From Denitratimonas tolerans (lineage in GTDB: Bacteria; Pseudomonadota; Gammaproteobacteria; Xanthomonadales; Xanthomonadaceae), in NCBI RefSeq assembly GCF_037203605.1, contig NZ_JBBDHC010000005.1:124001-188000 (forward strand): a DNA stretch of 64,000 nucleotides. Reading direction: 5' to 3'. The notes under the pieces were generated by a model, which saw only the letters and a program-made list of their open reading frames with translations, was not told the DNA's origin and searched no databases. Shown here in pieces: positions 26,932 through 36,042 of the stretch (position 1 is the first letter of the stretch; every line of letters starts with the position of its first letter). Position numbers and translations under genes: made by a program.

Positions 26932-27717
26932 TCAGACGCCGCGACGCTCCACGATGAGCTTCTTGATTTCCGCGATCGCCTTGGCCGGGTTCAGGCCCTT
27001 GGGGCAGGTGCGGGTGCAGTTCATGATGGTATGGCAGCGGTAGAGCTTGAACGGGTCTTCCAGCTCGTCCAGACGCGCGCCGGTGTCCTCGTCGCGCGAA
27101 TCGATGATCCAGCGGTAGGCCTGCAGCAGGATGGCCGGACCGAGGTAGCGGTCGCCGTTCCACCAGTAGCTCGGGCAGGCGGTGGAGCAGCAGGCGCACA
27201 GGATGCACTCGTAGAGTCCGTCGAGTTTTTTGCGGTCGGCCGGGGACTGCAGTCGCTCCTTGGTCGGCGTCGGACTCTGGGTGCGGACCCAGGGACGGAT
27301 CGAGGCGTATTGGGCGTAGAAGTGAGTGAGGTCGGGGACCAGATCCTTGACCACCGGCATGTGCGGCAGCGGGTAGAGCGGGACCTCTTCCTTGGCGCAG
27401 TCGGCGATCTCGCGCGTGCAGGCCAGGGTGTTGGTGCCGTCGATGTTCATCGCGCACGAACCGCAGATGCCTTCGCGGCAGGAGCGGCGGAAGGTGAGCG
27501 TCGGATCGACCTCGTTCTTGATCTTGATCAGCGCATCCAGAACCATCGGCCCGCAGCTGCCCAGATCCACCTCGTAGGTGTCGGTACGCGGGTTGGCGTC
27601 GTCGTCCGGACTCCAGCGGTAGATCTTGAAGGTGCGCACCGGGCCCTTGGGGTTCTCCACCGGGTAGTGCTTGCCCTTCTGGACGCGGGAGTTTCTGGGA
27701 AGTCGGAAGTCGGCCAT
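26932..27717 (-). CDS. sdhB: Succinate dehydrogenase iron-sulfur subunit
   Basis: 261 residues. A [2Fe-2S] ferredoxin domain (CREGICGSCAMNIDG) is followed by the two cluster motifs of the C-terminal domain (CILCACCSTACPSYW and CHTIMNCTRTCPKGLNP), which bind the [4Fe-4S] and [3Fe-4S] clusters. It carries electrons from FAD in SdhA to the quinone site formed with SdhC and SdhD. It has the N-terminal extension common outside the enterics. Confidence 0.98.
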   Translation of the reverse strand: MADFRLPRNSRVQKGKHYPVENPKGPVRTFKIYRWSPDDDANPRTDTYEVDLGSCGPMVLDALIKIKNEVDPTLTFRRSCREGICGSCAMNIDGTNTLACTREIADCAKEEVPLYPLPHMPVVKDLVPDLTHFYAQYASIRPWVRTQSPTPTKERLQSPADRKKLDGLYECILCACCSTACPSYWWNGDRYLGPAILLQAYRWIIDSRDEDTGARLDELEDPFKLYRCHTIMNCTRTCPKGLNPAKAIAEIKKLIVERRGV

Positions 27718-27782
27718 GGTTTCGGATCCGGGAATCGTGAATGGAGGATGGTGGGACGGGGAGGCGGGGTTCAGGCTTTTTC

Positions 27783-27810
27783 GATTCCCGATTCCCGACT
27801 CCCGATTCCC
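27783..27810. repeat. Heptamer tandem repeat, four units (GATTCCC; GGGAATC on minus strand)
   Basis: Four consecutive 7-base units, one with a single change (GACTCCC), lie between sdhA and sdhB. On the minus strand they put G-triplets 4 bases apart. Similar arrays are at 47323-47364 and 51523-51550. Confidence 0.8.
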
Positions 27811-27814
27811 GCCA

Positions 27815-29605
27815 TCAATACACGCGCTTCTTCGGCGGGACGACGTCCACGTCGCTGCTGAGCGTGTACATGTGAACCGGGCGGTAGTCGAAGCGCACCG
27901 TGCCGTCGGCGTCGAGCCAGGAGCAGGTGTGCTTGAGCCAGTTGGCGTCGTCGCGCTCGGGATAGTCCTCGCGCGCGTGCGCGCCGCGTGATTCGGTGCG
28001 GTTCAAGGCCGAACTCATCGTGACCACGGCCTGCGAGAGGAGGTTCTCCAGCTCCAGGGTTTCCATGAGGTCGGTGTTCCAGATCAGCGAGCGGTCGGTG
28101 ACGTGCACATCCTTGAAGCTGGCGTGCACCTTGCCGATGCGCTCGACACCCTCCTGCAGGGTGCTTTGGGTGCGGAATACCGCCGCGTCGGATTGCATGG
28201 TGCGCTGCATGTCGAGGCGGATCTCCGCGGTCGGGCGCGAGCCCTTGGCGTGGCGGATCGCGTCGAAGCGCGAGAGCGCCTTGTCGATGCTGGCCTGCGA
28301 GGCCAGCTTGGGCTTGCCGAACTTGACCAGGGTTTCTTCACAGCGATTGGCCACGGCGCGGCCGAACACCACGAGGTCGAGCAGGGAGTTGGAGCCGAGG
28401 CGGTTGGCACCGTGCACCGAGACGCAGCCGGCTTCGCCCACCGCGTACAGGCCCGGTACCACCGCGTCGGGGTTGCCGGCGCGCGGCTGCACCACTTCGC
28501 CGTGGCGGTTGGTGGGAATGCCGCCCATGTTGTAGTGGGCCGTGGGCAGCACCGGGATCGGCTGCTTCTCCACGTCCACGCCGGCGAAGATGCGCGCGCT
28601 TTCCGCGATGCCGGGCAGGCGCTCGTGGATGACCTCCGGCCCCAGGTGGGTGAGGTCGAGCAGGATGTGGTCCTTGTGCTCGCCCACGCCGCGGCCCTCG
28701 CGGATTTCGATGGTCATGGCGCGGCTGACCACGTCGCGCGAGGCCAGGTCCTTCACGTGCGGGGCGTAGCGCTCCATGAAGCGCTCGCCGCTGGCGTTGC
28801 GCAGGATGCCGCCTTCGCCGCGCACCCCTTCGGTAATCAGGCAGCCGGCACCATAGATGCCGGTGGGGTGGAACTGCACGAATTCCATGTCCTGCAGCGC
28901 CAGCCCGGCGCGCAGCGCCATGCCACCGCCGTCGCCGGTGCAGGTGTGCGCCGAGGTGCAGCTGAAGTAGATGCGGCCGTAGCCGCCCGTGGCCAGCACC
29001 ACGCCCTGGGCGTGGAACACGTGGATGTCGCCGGTGGCCAGCTCCAGCGCGATCACGCCGCGACAGATGCCGTCGTCATCCATCAGGAGGTCGAGCGCGA
29101 AGAACTCGATGAAAAAGCGCGCATCGTGCGCCAGCGCCTGCTGATAGAGCGTGTGCAGCATGGCGTGGCCGGTGCGGTCGGCGGCCGCGCAGGTGCGCTG
29201 CGCCGGCGGGCCTTCGCCGAACTGGGTGGTCATGCCGCCGAAGGGGCGCTGGTAGATCTTGCCTTCCTCGGTGCGCGAGAACGGCACGCCGTAGTGCTCC
29301 AGCTCGTAGATCGCCGGAATCGCCTCGCGGCACATGTACTCGATGGCGTCCTGGTCGCCCAGCCAGTCCGAGCCCTTGATGGTGTCGTAGAAGTGGTAGC
29401 GCCAGTCGTCGTCGCTCATGTTGCCCAGCGCGCCGGCGATGCCGCCCTGCGCGGCCACGGTGTGCGAGCGGGTGGGGAAGAGCTTGCTGATGCAGGCGAC
29501 GTTGAGGCCTTTCTCGGCCATGCCGAAAGTGGCGCGCAGCCCGGCACCGCCGGCACCGACGACCACGACGTCGAACTCGTGATGGATGATTTTGTATGCG
29601 GACAT
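27815..29605 (-). CDS. sdhA: Succinate dehydrogenase flavoprotein subunit
   Basis: 596 residues from the ATG at 29605 (MSAYKIIHHEFDVVVVGAGGAGL); the open frame continues to 29698 but that part lies in sdhD. The Rossmann motif GAGGAGL, the covalent-FAD histidine in RSHTVAAQGG and the catalytic region HPTGIYGAG and GRGVGEHKDHI are all present. It oxidises succinate to fumarate in the citric acid cycle. It lies 7 bases downstream of sdhD. Confidence 0.98.
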   Translation of the reverse strand: MSAYKIIHHEFDVVVVGAGGAGLRATFGMAEKGLNVACISKLFPTRSHTVAAQGGIAGALGNMSDDDWRYHFYDTIKGSDWLGDQDAIEYMCREAIPAIYELEHYGVPFSRTEEGKIYQRPFGGMTTQFGEGPPAQRTCAAADRTGHAMLHTLYQQALAHDARFFIEFFALDLLMDDDGICRGVIALELATGDIHVFHAQGVVLATGGYGRIYFSCTSAHTCTGDGGGMALRAGLALQDMEFVQFHPTGIYGAGCLITEGVRGEGGILRNASGERFMERYAPHVKDLASRDVVSRAMTIEIREGRGVGEHKDHILLDLTHLGPEVIHERLPGIAESARIFAGVDVEKQPIPVLPTAHYNMGGIPTNRHGEVVQPRAGNPDAVVPGLYAVGEAGCVSVHGANRLGSNSLLDLVVFGRAVANRCEETLVKFGKPKLASQASIDKALSRFDAIRHAKGSRPTAEIRLDMQRTMQSDAAVFRTQSTLQEGVERIGKVHASFKDVHVTDRSLIWNTDLMETLELENLLSQAVVTMSSALNRTESRGAHAREDYPERDDANWLKHTCSWLDADGTVRFDYRPVHMYTLSSDVDVVPPKKRVY

Positions 29606-29612
29606 GGAAGGC

Positions 29613-30005
29613 TCAGGCGGAAAGGACGATGCGGCCGACGGCCACGATGGAAGCCAGTGCGCCCAGCGAACAGGCGAACAGCACCAGAAGCTGCACAACC
29701 ACGTTGAGTCCGTGGCGGTGGACGTAGTCGTCGATTACCACCTGCAGGCCCATGCGCAGGTGCCAGAAGAGCGCGACGAGGAAGGAAATCATCAGCACGC
29801 CGTGGACCGGATTGGCCAGGGTGGCGCGCACGGTGGCGTAATCGGCCGGCATCAGGGTGATGACCAGCCACACCAGCCAGGGCGTGAGCAGGGCCAGCGC
29901 CACGGCGGTGATGCGCTGCCAGATGAAATGCTCGGCCCCGCTCTTGGCCGAACCCCAGTTGCGGGCCTTCGCCAGCGGATCGCGCAACGGATCGCGGGAG
30001 ATCAT
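29613..30005 (-). CDS. sdhD: Succinate dehydrogenase membrane anchor subunit D
   Basis: 130 residues from the ATG at 30005, overlapping the sdhC stop by 4 bases. Three transmembrane helices are visible, with HLRMGLQVVIDDYVH containing the likely haem/quinone-region residues (His, Asp-Tyr). With SdhC it anchors the enzyme and binds haem b and ubiquinone. Confidence 0.93.
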   Translation of the reverse strand: MISRDPLRDPLAKARNWGSAKSGAEHFIWQRITAVALALLTPWLVWLVITLMPADYATVRATLANPVHGVLMISFLVALFWHLRMGLQVVIDDYVHRHGLNVVVQLLVLFACSLGALASIVAVGRIVLSA

Positions 30006-30409
30006 GCCGCACCTCCCGCCGCGAAGCCGAAGTACCACACCAGCAGGGTGAAAAGCGTCGTGAGCGCCACCACGATGTAGCCGCCCTTGTAGAGGCCGGG
30101 AATCGAGAAGCCCACGCCGGCATCCCACACCAGGTGCCGGATGCCGTTGAAGAAGTGGAATGCCAGCGCGAAGACGAAGGCCGCCAGCACGAGGCGACCG
30201 GGCAGCGAGCCGATGCACGCCGCGAAGCTCGCGTACGCCTCGGGGCCGCGCATGACGGCGATCAGCCAGGCTGCCATCAGGAAGGCACCGACCGACAGGG
30301 CAACGCCCGTCGCACGGTGCAGGAACGACATCACCGATGTGATCTGCCAGCGGTACAGCGACCCCAGCATGAAGGGTGACAAGGGGCGTTCGCGTTGCGA
30401 CATGGACAC
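30002..30409 (-). CDS. sdhC: Succinate dehydrogenase cytochrome b556 subunit
   Basis: 135 residues. The SdhC signature SPFMLGSLYRWQITSVMSFLHRATGV (first helix, with quinone-site Ser and Arg) and the haem-ligand region FHFFNGIRHLVWD are intact, with three membrane helices. A second ATG two codons in (30403) could also be the start. It is overlapped by sdhD and preceded by the small DUF1674 gene. Confidence 0.95.
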   Translation of the reverse strand: MSMSQRERPLSPFMLGSLYRWQITSVMSFLHRATGVALSVGAFLMAAWLIAVMRGPEAYASFAACIGSLPGRLVLAAFVFALAFHFFNGIRHLVWDAGVGFSIPGLYKGGYIVVALTTLFTLLVWYFGFAAGGAA

Positions 30410-30473
30410 GCTCTCGTTGACGGGAAACGAAAAAAGCCAATCGCCGCCGTCGCCCGGGCGGGCGACGCCGGGC

Positions 30474-30638
30474 TCAGAAATCGATGCAACGTCCGTTCAT
30501 TTCCCAGTCGCCATAGCGCGTGGGATCAAGGCCCTCGCGGCCTCCAACCTCGGGCGACTGCGACGCGGGCGCGTCCTGTGTCAGCCGCTCGTTCGGGGTG
30601 GGTGCTGGCTCGGGAGCTGGCGGGGTTTGGCCTATCAT
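30474..30638 (-). CDS. DUF1674 protein, SDHAF4-type succinate dehydrogenase assembly factor
   Basis: 54 residues from the ATG at 30638; the frame extends to 30692, but that part collides with the divergent ygfZ start. The Pro-rich N-terminus is disordered. The C-terminal 25 residues (EVGGREGLDPTRYGDWEMNG, then RCIDF) match the DUF1674 signature closely. In eukaryotes SDHAF4/Sdh8 binds flavinylated SdhA and protects it before it joins SdhB. Its place 64 bases upstream of sdhC on the same strand supports the same role here. No clear ribosome site is seen. Confidence 0.85.
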   Translation of the reverse strand: MIGQTPPAPEPAPTPNERLTQDAPASQSPEVGGREGLDPTRYGDWEMNGRCIDF

Positions 30639-30681
30639 GGCGAACCGTTCGTGCAATGCACAAAGAGTAGTACCGCGCCCC

Positions 30682-31587
30682 ATGATGATCAAGCCGGAAC
30701 CCGCGCTGAACCTGCCCCATCTTCTGGAAACCGGCGGCGTGCTGCAGCTTTCAGGCCGCGATGCGCTGGCTTTTGCTCAGGCGCAGTTCGCCAACGATGC
30801 CGCGTCGCTTGCCGACGGGCACTGGCAGTGGAGCCTGTGGCTGTCCGCCAAGGGGCGGGTGCTGGCGCTGTTCGCGCTGGTGCGGATCGATGCCCAGCGC
30901 CTGGTGCTGTGGCTGCCCGATGTTTTCGCCGAATCGTTCGCCGATGCGCTGCAGCGTTTCCGCTTCCGCAGCAAGGTCGAGATCACCGCGCTGCCCGAGG
31001 CGCAGGCCGCGATCGGATTCGACGCGCCGGCGCACTGGGGATTCGATGCCCGCGGCAATCGCACCGACCTTGCGCGCGACGCGCAGGGCGACTGGGCGCG
31101 CATCGCGCTTGACATGGGCGGAGCCGGCGCGCGAACGCTTTGCCTGTACTCGAACGCGCGGGCGGGGTTTTCCGTCGATGCCGACGCCAGCGCGCGCTGG
31201 CGCATGGACGACATCGCCCACGGCTTGCCGCGGCTGGATGCCGCCGGTGCCGACGCCTTCACCCCGCACATGCTGGGTCTGGATCGCCTGGGTGCCTTCA
31301 GCGTGAAAAAGGGCTGCTATCCGGGCCAGGAAATCGTCGCACGCACGCATTTCCTCGGTCAGGCCAAGCGCGGGCCGCTGCGCTTCCTGCTGGCGGCCGA
31401 ACCGGCGGTGGGCGCGCGCCTCACCGCTGCGGACGGCGCGATCGCGCAGCTCGTGAGCGTGGCGCGATGGGGTGGGCGCATCGAGGCGCTGGCGGTGGGT
31501 CCGCAAGCGGCATCGCCGCAGTCATGGCACGCGGAAGACGGCAGCGAGGCGACCGTCCTGCCATTGCTCGACGGGCTGGCGCGCTGA
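30682..31587 (+). CDS. ygfZ: YgfZ/GcvT-domain protein (tRNA-modifying, Fe-S cluster repair factor)
   Basis: 301 residues from ATG 30682. An upstream in-frame ATG at 30637 lies in the divergent intergenic region and is not preferred. The diagnostic motif KGCYPGQEIVARTH is present, with the functional Cys at residue 212. E. coli YgfZ is folate-dependent and supports Fe-S enzymes, including MiaB-type tRNA modification and succinate dehydrogenase. Its position next to the sdh operon fits that. It ends 4 bases before the stop of the converging POT transporter gene. Confidence 0.92.
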   Translation: MMIKPEPALNLPHLLETGGVLQLSGRDALAFAQAQFANDAASLADGHWQWSLWLSAKGRVLALFALVRIDAQRLVLWLPDVFAESFADALQRFRFRSKVEITALPEAQAAIGFDAPAHWGFDARGNRTDLARDAQGDWARIALDMGGAGARTLCLYSNARAGFSVDADASARWRMDDIAHGLPRLDAAGADAFTPHMLGLDRLGAFSVKKGCYPGQEIVARTHFLGQAKRGPLRFLLAAEPAVGARLTAADGAIAQLVSVARWGGRIEALAVGPQAASPQSWHAEDGSEATVLPLLDGLAR

Positions 31588-31591
31588 TCCG

Positions 31592-33157
31592 CTACGCGGC
31601 GCGGTAGTTGTCCACCACCCGATACCTGCGCGCCACCAGCCCGAACACGAGGGCGGCCACCAGCGCGAAGACGGCGAAGAAGAACATCAGGAACGCGGTT
31701 TCGCTCAATCCGGTGCGGGCGATCTGGCCGGTGACCGCATCGTTGCGCACCGCCGCGTTGGACAGCAGCACCCACAGGTTGCCGACGGTGGTGGTGAGAT
31801 TCCAGAAGCTCATCACCACGCCCTTCATCGCCTGCGGTGCCTGGCTGTAGGCGAACTCCAGCCCGGTGGCAGAAACCAGCACCTCGCCGAAGGTGAGGAG
31901 CGCGTAGGGCAGCACCTGCCAGACGATGCTCATCGCGTTGCCCTCGTCCATCATCACCTGGATGCCGCCGACCACGATCCACGCCAGGCCGCTGAAGGCG
32001 ATGCCTGCCGTCATCCGGCGCAGCGCGGTCGGTTCCCAGCCCAATTTGCGCAGCATCGGATAGAGCACGAGGTTGTTGAACGGGATCAGGATCATCACCA
32101 GCGCCGGGTTCAGCGCCTGCATCTGCGAGGAGACGAACCAGCCCGGTTTGGTCATCGCCTCGCCCTGGATCACCCAGGTCGAGGCTTTCTGGTCGAACAG
32201 CGAAAAGAACGGCGTGGTGAGCGCGAAGATCACCAGCACCTTGAGCACGCTGCGCACCCCATCCACCGCCGTATCCGGGTGGATGCCGCGGGCGCGGTCG
32301 AGCTGCAGCCAGGTGCCGCCGCCCACGCCGGCCAGGATCGCCACCAGCGCCAGGCAGGCGCAGATCACGAAGCCCAGCGTGGGCATCAGCGCGAACGAAG
32401 CCGCCGCCAGCAGCACGCCCGCCGCGGCAATCCAGTAGCCCGGCCCGAGCGCGCCGCGGCCGTCGCGCGCCAAGAGCGCGGTGCGCACGACCTTGGAAAA
32501 GGAATGCGGATCGGAGTTGCCCACCGGCGGCACCATCACATAGTGCTTGCGGCCCAGCCAGAACACGAAGGTGGCGATGAACATCAGCACGCCGGGAATG
32601 CCGAAGGCCACCGAGGGGCCGAAGTGCTTGAGGAACAGCGGCATCGACAGGGAGGCGAACAGCGAGCCGAAGTTGATGATCCAGTAGAAGCCGTCGAAGA
32701 CGATCTTGGCCAGGTGCTTGTTCGACTGGTCGAACTGGTCGCCCACGAAGGAAGCCACCAGCGGCTTGATGCCGCCTGCGCCCAGCGCGATCAGGCCCAG
32801 CCCGGTGAAGAACCCCGTGCGGCTGTCCTCGAACATCGCCAGGCAGGCGTGACCGGCGCAGTAGATGAGCGAGAACCACAGGATGGTGTTGTACTTGCCG
32901 AAGAACCGGTCTGCCAGCCAGCCGCCCAGCAGCGGGAAGAAGTACACCCCGATCATGAAGCTGTGCATCAGGTCCTTCGCCGCCAGCGCGCGTTCCCCGT
33001 CGCTGAGGATGTGCTGCAGCAGGGTGGATGTGATCAGGAACTGCACCAGGATGTTGCGCATCCCGTAGAAGCTGAAGCGCTCGCAGCCCTCGTTGCCGAT
33101 GATGTAGGGAATCTGGCGAGGGAAGCGGGCGCGCGGCGCGGCTGCGGTTGAACTCAT
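31592..33157 (-). CDS. POT family proton-dependent oligopeptide transporter
   Basis: 521 residues from ATG 33157, with about 14 membrane segments. The POT proton-coupling motif E-x-x-E-R is seen in NEGCERFSFYGMRNIL, and the PTR2 signature in LGAGGIKPLVASFVGDQF followed by FYWIINFGSL. It imports di- and tripeptides with protons across the inner membrane. The open frame upstream of the chosen start has no membrane character. It could take up peptides released by the secreted peptidases of this region, but that link is inference. Confidence 0.9.
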   Translation of the reverse strand: MSSTAAAPRARFPRQIPYIIGNEGCERFSFYGMRNILVQFLITSTLLQHILSDGERALAAKDLMHSFMIGVYFFPLLGGWLADRFFGKYNTILWFSLIYCAGHACLAMFEDSRTGFFTGLGLIALGAGGIKPLVASFVGDQFDQSNKHLAKIVFDGFYWIINFGSLFASLSMPLFLKHFGPSVAFGIPGVLMFIATFVFWLGRKHYVMVPPVGNSDPHSFSKVVRTALLARDGRGALGPGYWIAAAGVLLAAASFALMPTLGFVICACLALVAILAGVGGGTWLQLDRARGIHPDTAVDGVRSVLKVLVIFALTTPFFSLFDQKASTWVIQGEAMTKPGWFVSSQMQALNPALVMILIPFNNLVLYPMLRKLGWEPTALRRMTAGIAFSGLAWIVVGGIQVMMDEGNAMSIVWQVLPYALLTFGEVLVSATGLEFAYSQAPQAMKGVVMSFWNLTTTVGNLWVLLSNAAVRNDAVTGQIARTGLSETAFLMFFFAVFALVAALVFGLVARRYRVVDNYRAA

Positions 33158-33500
33158 GCGTGAGGGCCTGGAAACAGGGGAAAGCGCGGCAGTGTGCCCA
33201 AAGTGGCGGCAAAGCCCAAGCCGCAGCGCCGCATGGATGCTGCGTCGATGCTTCGGGTGATTGCGCATTACGCGCGGGCTGCCGCGCACCGCGTTTTTGC
33301 CGTGCATCAAGCTTTCGCCTCACATGGCGGCCTGCAGCGGCGAACGCCTGTGCGCAGCGGAAGCGATGGGTGAAAGTGTGAACCAGCCGGCATCTGTGGC
33401 ACGCCGTTGCCGCGAGCAGCGGCAAAGCGGCGGCGCATGGCTTGCGGGAACGTGCTGTCACAACGATCATCGACCGCCCCTGACTGGAACAGGAGATCGC
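33158..33500. other. Gene-free divergent region between the POT transporter and the sensor kinase
   Basis: 343 bases with no credible gene. It must hold the promoters of both flanking genes. The only structure I see is a perfect 7-bp hairpin (TTGCCGC/GCGGCAA, 33407-33425) about 75 bases upstream of the kinase start. Confidence 0.5.
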
Positions 33501-35396
33501 GTGTCGGAGCCGACAACGAACGCGGTCGCGCCGGCACCCAATCCCATGCCATGGAGGTATTCGGGCACGCTGCTGCTGGGGGCACTGCTGCTGCTGTTCG
33601 CGCTGAACGCGCTGATGGACACCGGTGCGCGCGTCGAGGATGTCGGGGTGCAGCGTTTCGACAGCGCGTGGCGCGCCGTTGGCGACGGCGGCGAGGAATT
33701 CGGGCCGGTGCCGATGCGGCTGCCCAGGAACTGCCACTCGCGGGATGAGTGCGAGCACGTCTACCGGATCAGGTTCGAGCATGATCGGACCGGGGACGGG
33801 CCGTTCGCGCTGTACGTGCCGCAGTTCACCGGGCGCATCCAGGTCGCGCTCAACGGCGTGCCGATGGCGGACAGCACCCTGGCCGAAACCTCGTTGCGCC
33901 AGGGCCAGGGCGCCCCGCAGATCGCCACTGTGCCCGAGCGCCTGCTGCAGCCTGGTTTCAACGAAATCAGCGTGGTGCTGAGCGGGCGACTGGGTCAGGG
34001 CGCGGTCGGCCCGGTGTTCTTCGGCCCGGAGAACCGGCTGCGCGACGACTACGAAACCGCGCATTTTCTGGTCGTGGGCCTGTCGCGCCTGATGGATGGG
34101 GCGCTGCTGGCGATCGGTTCGATCCTGCTGCTGATCTGGCTCGCGCGTCGCCAGGACCAGCTCTACCTGCTGTGCGCGACGATCTCGCTGAGCTTTGCGC
34201 TGACCTCACTGGCACCGCTGATCGCCAGCGCCTTCGGCGACTTCCTTCTGATGCCGCTGAACACGCTGCGCTTCGTTGCCGTCTGCCTGTTGCTGCCCTT
34301 CGTCTGGCAGCTGACCGGGCGCACGCCGCCGGTGCGCACGCGCTGGTTCCTCGTGCCTGGCGCGCTGATGATGCTCTGCTTCCACGTCCTGCCTGCGGCC
34401 TGGTCGATGTTCCTGCTGCTGGCGCTGTTCATGCCGCTGGCGCTGGGCCTGGCGGTGCTGGCGCTGTGGCAACTGTGGCGGGCCGGCGTGCGCGGACGCG
34501 ATCGCACCGCGCTGACCCTGCTGGTGGCGGTCGTGGTCCTGCTGGCGCTTGCTGTGCGCGACCATCTGGTGCTGAGCACCGGCGTTGGCCGGGCGTACGT
34601 GCTGCTGGCGCGCTTCAATGGCCCGATCCTCGCTTTCATGATGGGCGCGATCGTGCTGCGCGGCTTCGCCGAGGGCCTGTCTCTGCTGGAGGACTTCAAC
34701 GCGCGCCTGCGTCACGATGTGGCCGCCGCACGGGTGAAGCTGCAGCAGGCGTTTGCGCGCGAGCAGGCGCAGGCGCAGCGCGAGACGCTGGCGGCCGAGC
34801 GCATGCGCCTGATGGGCGACCTGCACGACGGCATTGCCGGGCAACTGGTATCCATCGTTTCGCTGTCCGAGCGCGCCCAGGGGCCGGTGGCCGAGGAAGT
34901 ATCGCGCGCCTGCCACAGCGCCCTGACCGATCTGCGCCTGGTGGTGGACTCGATGGAGGACTTCGGCGACGACCTGGGGATGATGCTGGTGGCTTTCCGC
35001 GACAGGATCCAGCCGCAGCTGCGTCGCTCCGGCGTGCGCCTGGACTGGAGGGTGCACGACCTGCCCGACCTGCCGGGGCTGACGCCGACGCTCACCCTGG
35101 GGCTGTTCCGGCTGCTGCAGGAAGCGGTCAACAATGCGGTGCGCCATTCCGGCTCGGACGTGGTCGAGATCGAATCGCCGCAGCAGCCCGGACAGGGCGT
35201 GCGTCTGGTGGTGCGCGATCACGGCGCGGGAGGCGCACAGCCACGGCGCGGCCACTACGGCATGGAGAACATGCAGCGCCGTGCCGTCGACCTGGGCGCG
35301 CGGCTGATCGTGGAAAGCGACGCGACCGGCACCCGCGTGATCGTGGACCTGCCGCAACGCTTCGGCGCTGCGGACGAGGCCGCGCTCAAAGGCTGA
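33501..35396 (+). CDS. Membrane sensor histidine kinase, NarL-partner (HisKA_3) type
   Basis: 631 residues from a GTG at 33501 that is preceded by AGGAGA at 5-10 bases; this start puts the first membrane helix at the N-terminus. An extracytoplasmic beta-rich domain of about 150 residues follows (with PRNCHSRDECEH), then about seven hydrophobic helices, an arrangement like 7TMR-DISM receptors. A coiled coil leads into the HisKA_3 motif LMGDLHDGIAGQL with the phospho-acceptor His442, and the HATPase region has LLQEAVNNAVRHS and GHYGMENM. The cognate regulator is the next gene, encoded tail to tail with an 11-base overlap. Confidence 0.92.
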   Translation: MSEPTTNAVAPAPNPMPWRYSGTLLLGALLLLFALNALMDTGARVEDVGVQRFDSAWRAVGDGGEEFGPVPMRLPRNCHSRDECEHVYRIRFEHDRTGDGPFALYVPQFTGRIQVALNGVPMADSTLAETSLRQGQGAPQIATVPERLLQPGFNEISVVLSGRLGQGAVGPVFFGPENRLRDDYETAHFLVVGLSRLMDGALLAIGSILLLIWLARRQDQLYLLCATISLSFALTSLAPLIASAFGDFLLMPLNTLRFVAVCLLLPFVWQLTGRTPPVRTRWFLVPGALMMLCFHVLPAAWSMFLLLALFMPLALGLAVLALWQLWRAGVRGRDRTALTLLVAVVVLLALAVRDHLVLSTGVGRAYVLLARFNGPILAFMMGAIVLRGFAEGLSLLEDFNARLRHDVAAARVKLQQAFAREQAQAQRETLAAERMRLMGDLHDGIAGQLVSIVSLSERAQGPVAEEVSRACHSALTDLRLVVDSMEDFGDDLGMMLVAFRDRIQPQLRRSGVRLDWRVHDLPDLPGLTPTLTLGLFRLLQEAVNNAVRHSGSDVVEIESPQQPGQGVRLVVRDHGAGGAQPRRGHYGMENMQRRAVDLGARLIVESDATGTRVIVDLPQRFGAADEAALKG

Positions 35397-36042
35397 TGAG
35401 CTTGCGTGACACCGCCTCGAATACCGCCTCGCCCCGGCTGTTCACTTCGAGCTTGCGGTAGATGCTCTTGATGTGATTGGGCAGGGTCTTGCGTGAAATG
35501 CCCAGGCTGTCGGCGATCTCGTTGTAGCTCATGCCCTTGGCGATGCCCCACAGGATATCGGTCTCGCGCCCGGTCAGGATCAGAGCGGCATTTTCCGCGT
35601 GTTCCGGATCTGTGTGCGGTGCCGACCGCAGGCGGCGCAGCAGGTAACGCGCGATGCCTGCCGACAGTGGCGACTGGCCGTCGAGCACCTGCCGCACGGT
35701 GTTTCCGATGTCTTCGGGCAGGGCATCCTTGACGATGTAGCCGCTGGCACCGGCGGCGATTGCCGCGATCACGCTGGCCTCGTCGCACAGGACGGAGATC
35801 ACCAGGATTTCCACCTCCGGATGCGCGGTGTGGACTTCGGCGGTGAGGTCGGCACCGTGGCCATCGGGCAGCTCCAGATCGGTCAGCAGGACCCGCGGCG
35901 GCGTGCTGCTGATCGCGGCGCGCGCGGCAGCCAGGCTGCCGACAGACTCGACCGCGAATCCGGGATCGGCCGCCAGCGCATCGTGCAGGCGCTGGCGCGT
36001 CGGGGCGTCGTCTTCGACCAGCAGGATTCGGATCATTTCCAT
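35386..36042 (-). CDS. NarL/FixJ-type response regulator
   Basis: 218 residues from ATG 36042 (MEMIRILLVEDD); ATG 36036 is also possible. Receiver domain with acidic pocket EDD (residues 10-12), phospho-acceptor Asp55 in LLTDLELPDG and Lys in YIVKDALP. The LuxR-type HTH (LTGRETDILWGIAKGMSYNEIADSLGISRKTLPNHIKSIYRKL pattern) ends the protein. The last codons overlap those of the histidine kinase on the other strand. It diverges from the sulfatase operon across about 260 bases, so that operon is a candidate target. Confidence 0.93.
   Translation of the reverse strand: MEMIRILLVEDDAPTRQRLHDALAADPGFAVESVGSLAAARAAISSTPPRVLLTDLELPDGHGADLTAEVHTAHPEVEILVISVLCDEASVIAAIAAGASGYIVKDALPEDIGNTVRQVLDGQSPLSAGIARYLLRRLRSAPHTDPEHAENAALILTGRETDILWGIAKGMSYNEIADSLGISRKTLPNHIKSIYRKLEVNSRGEAVFEAVSRKLISL

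Noticed and set aside
33307..33585. Small minus-strand gene in the POT/kinase gap
   Set aside because: Its frame overlaps the kinase start and first membrane helix, has no ribosome site and no recognisable sequence.
31359..34064. 901-codon minus-strand frame spanning ygfZ end, POT gene and kinase start
   Set aside because: It runs out of frame through three well-supported genes and has no homologous segment.
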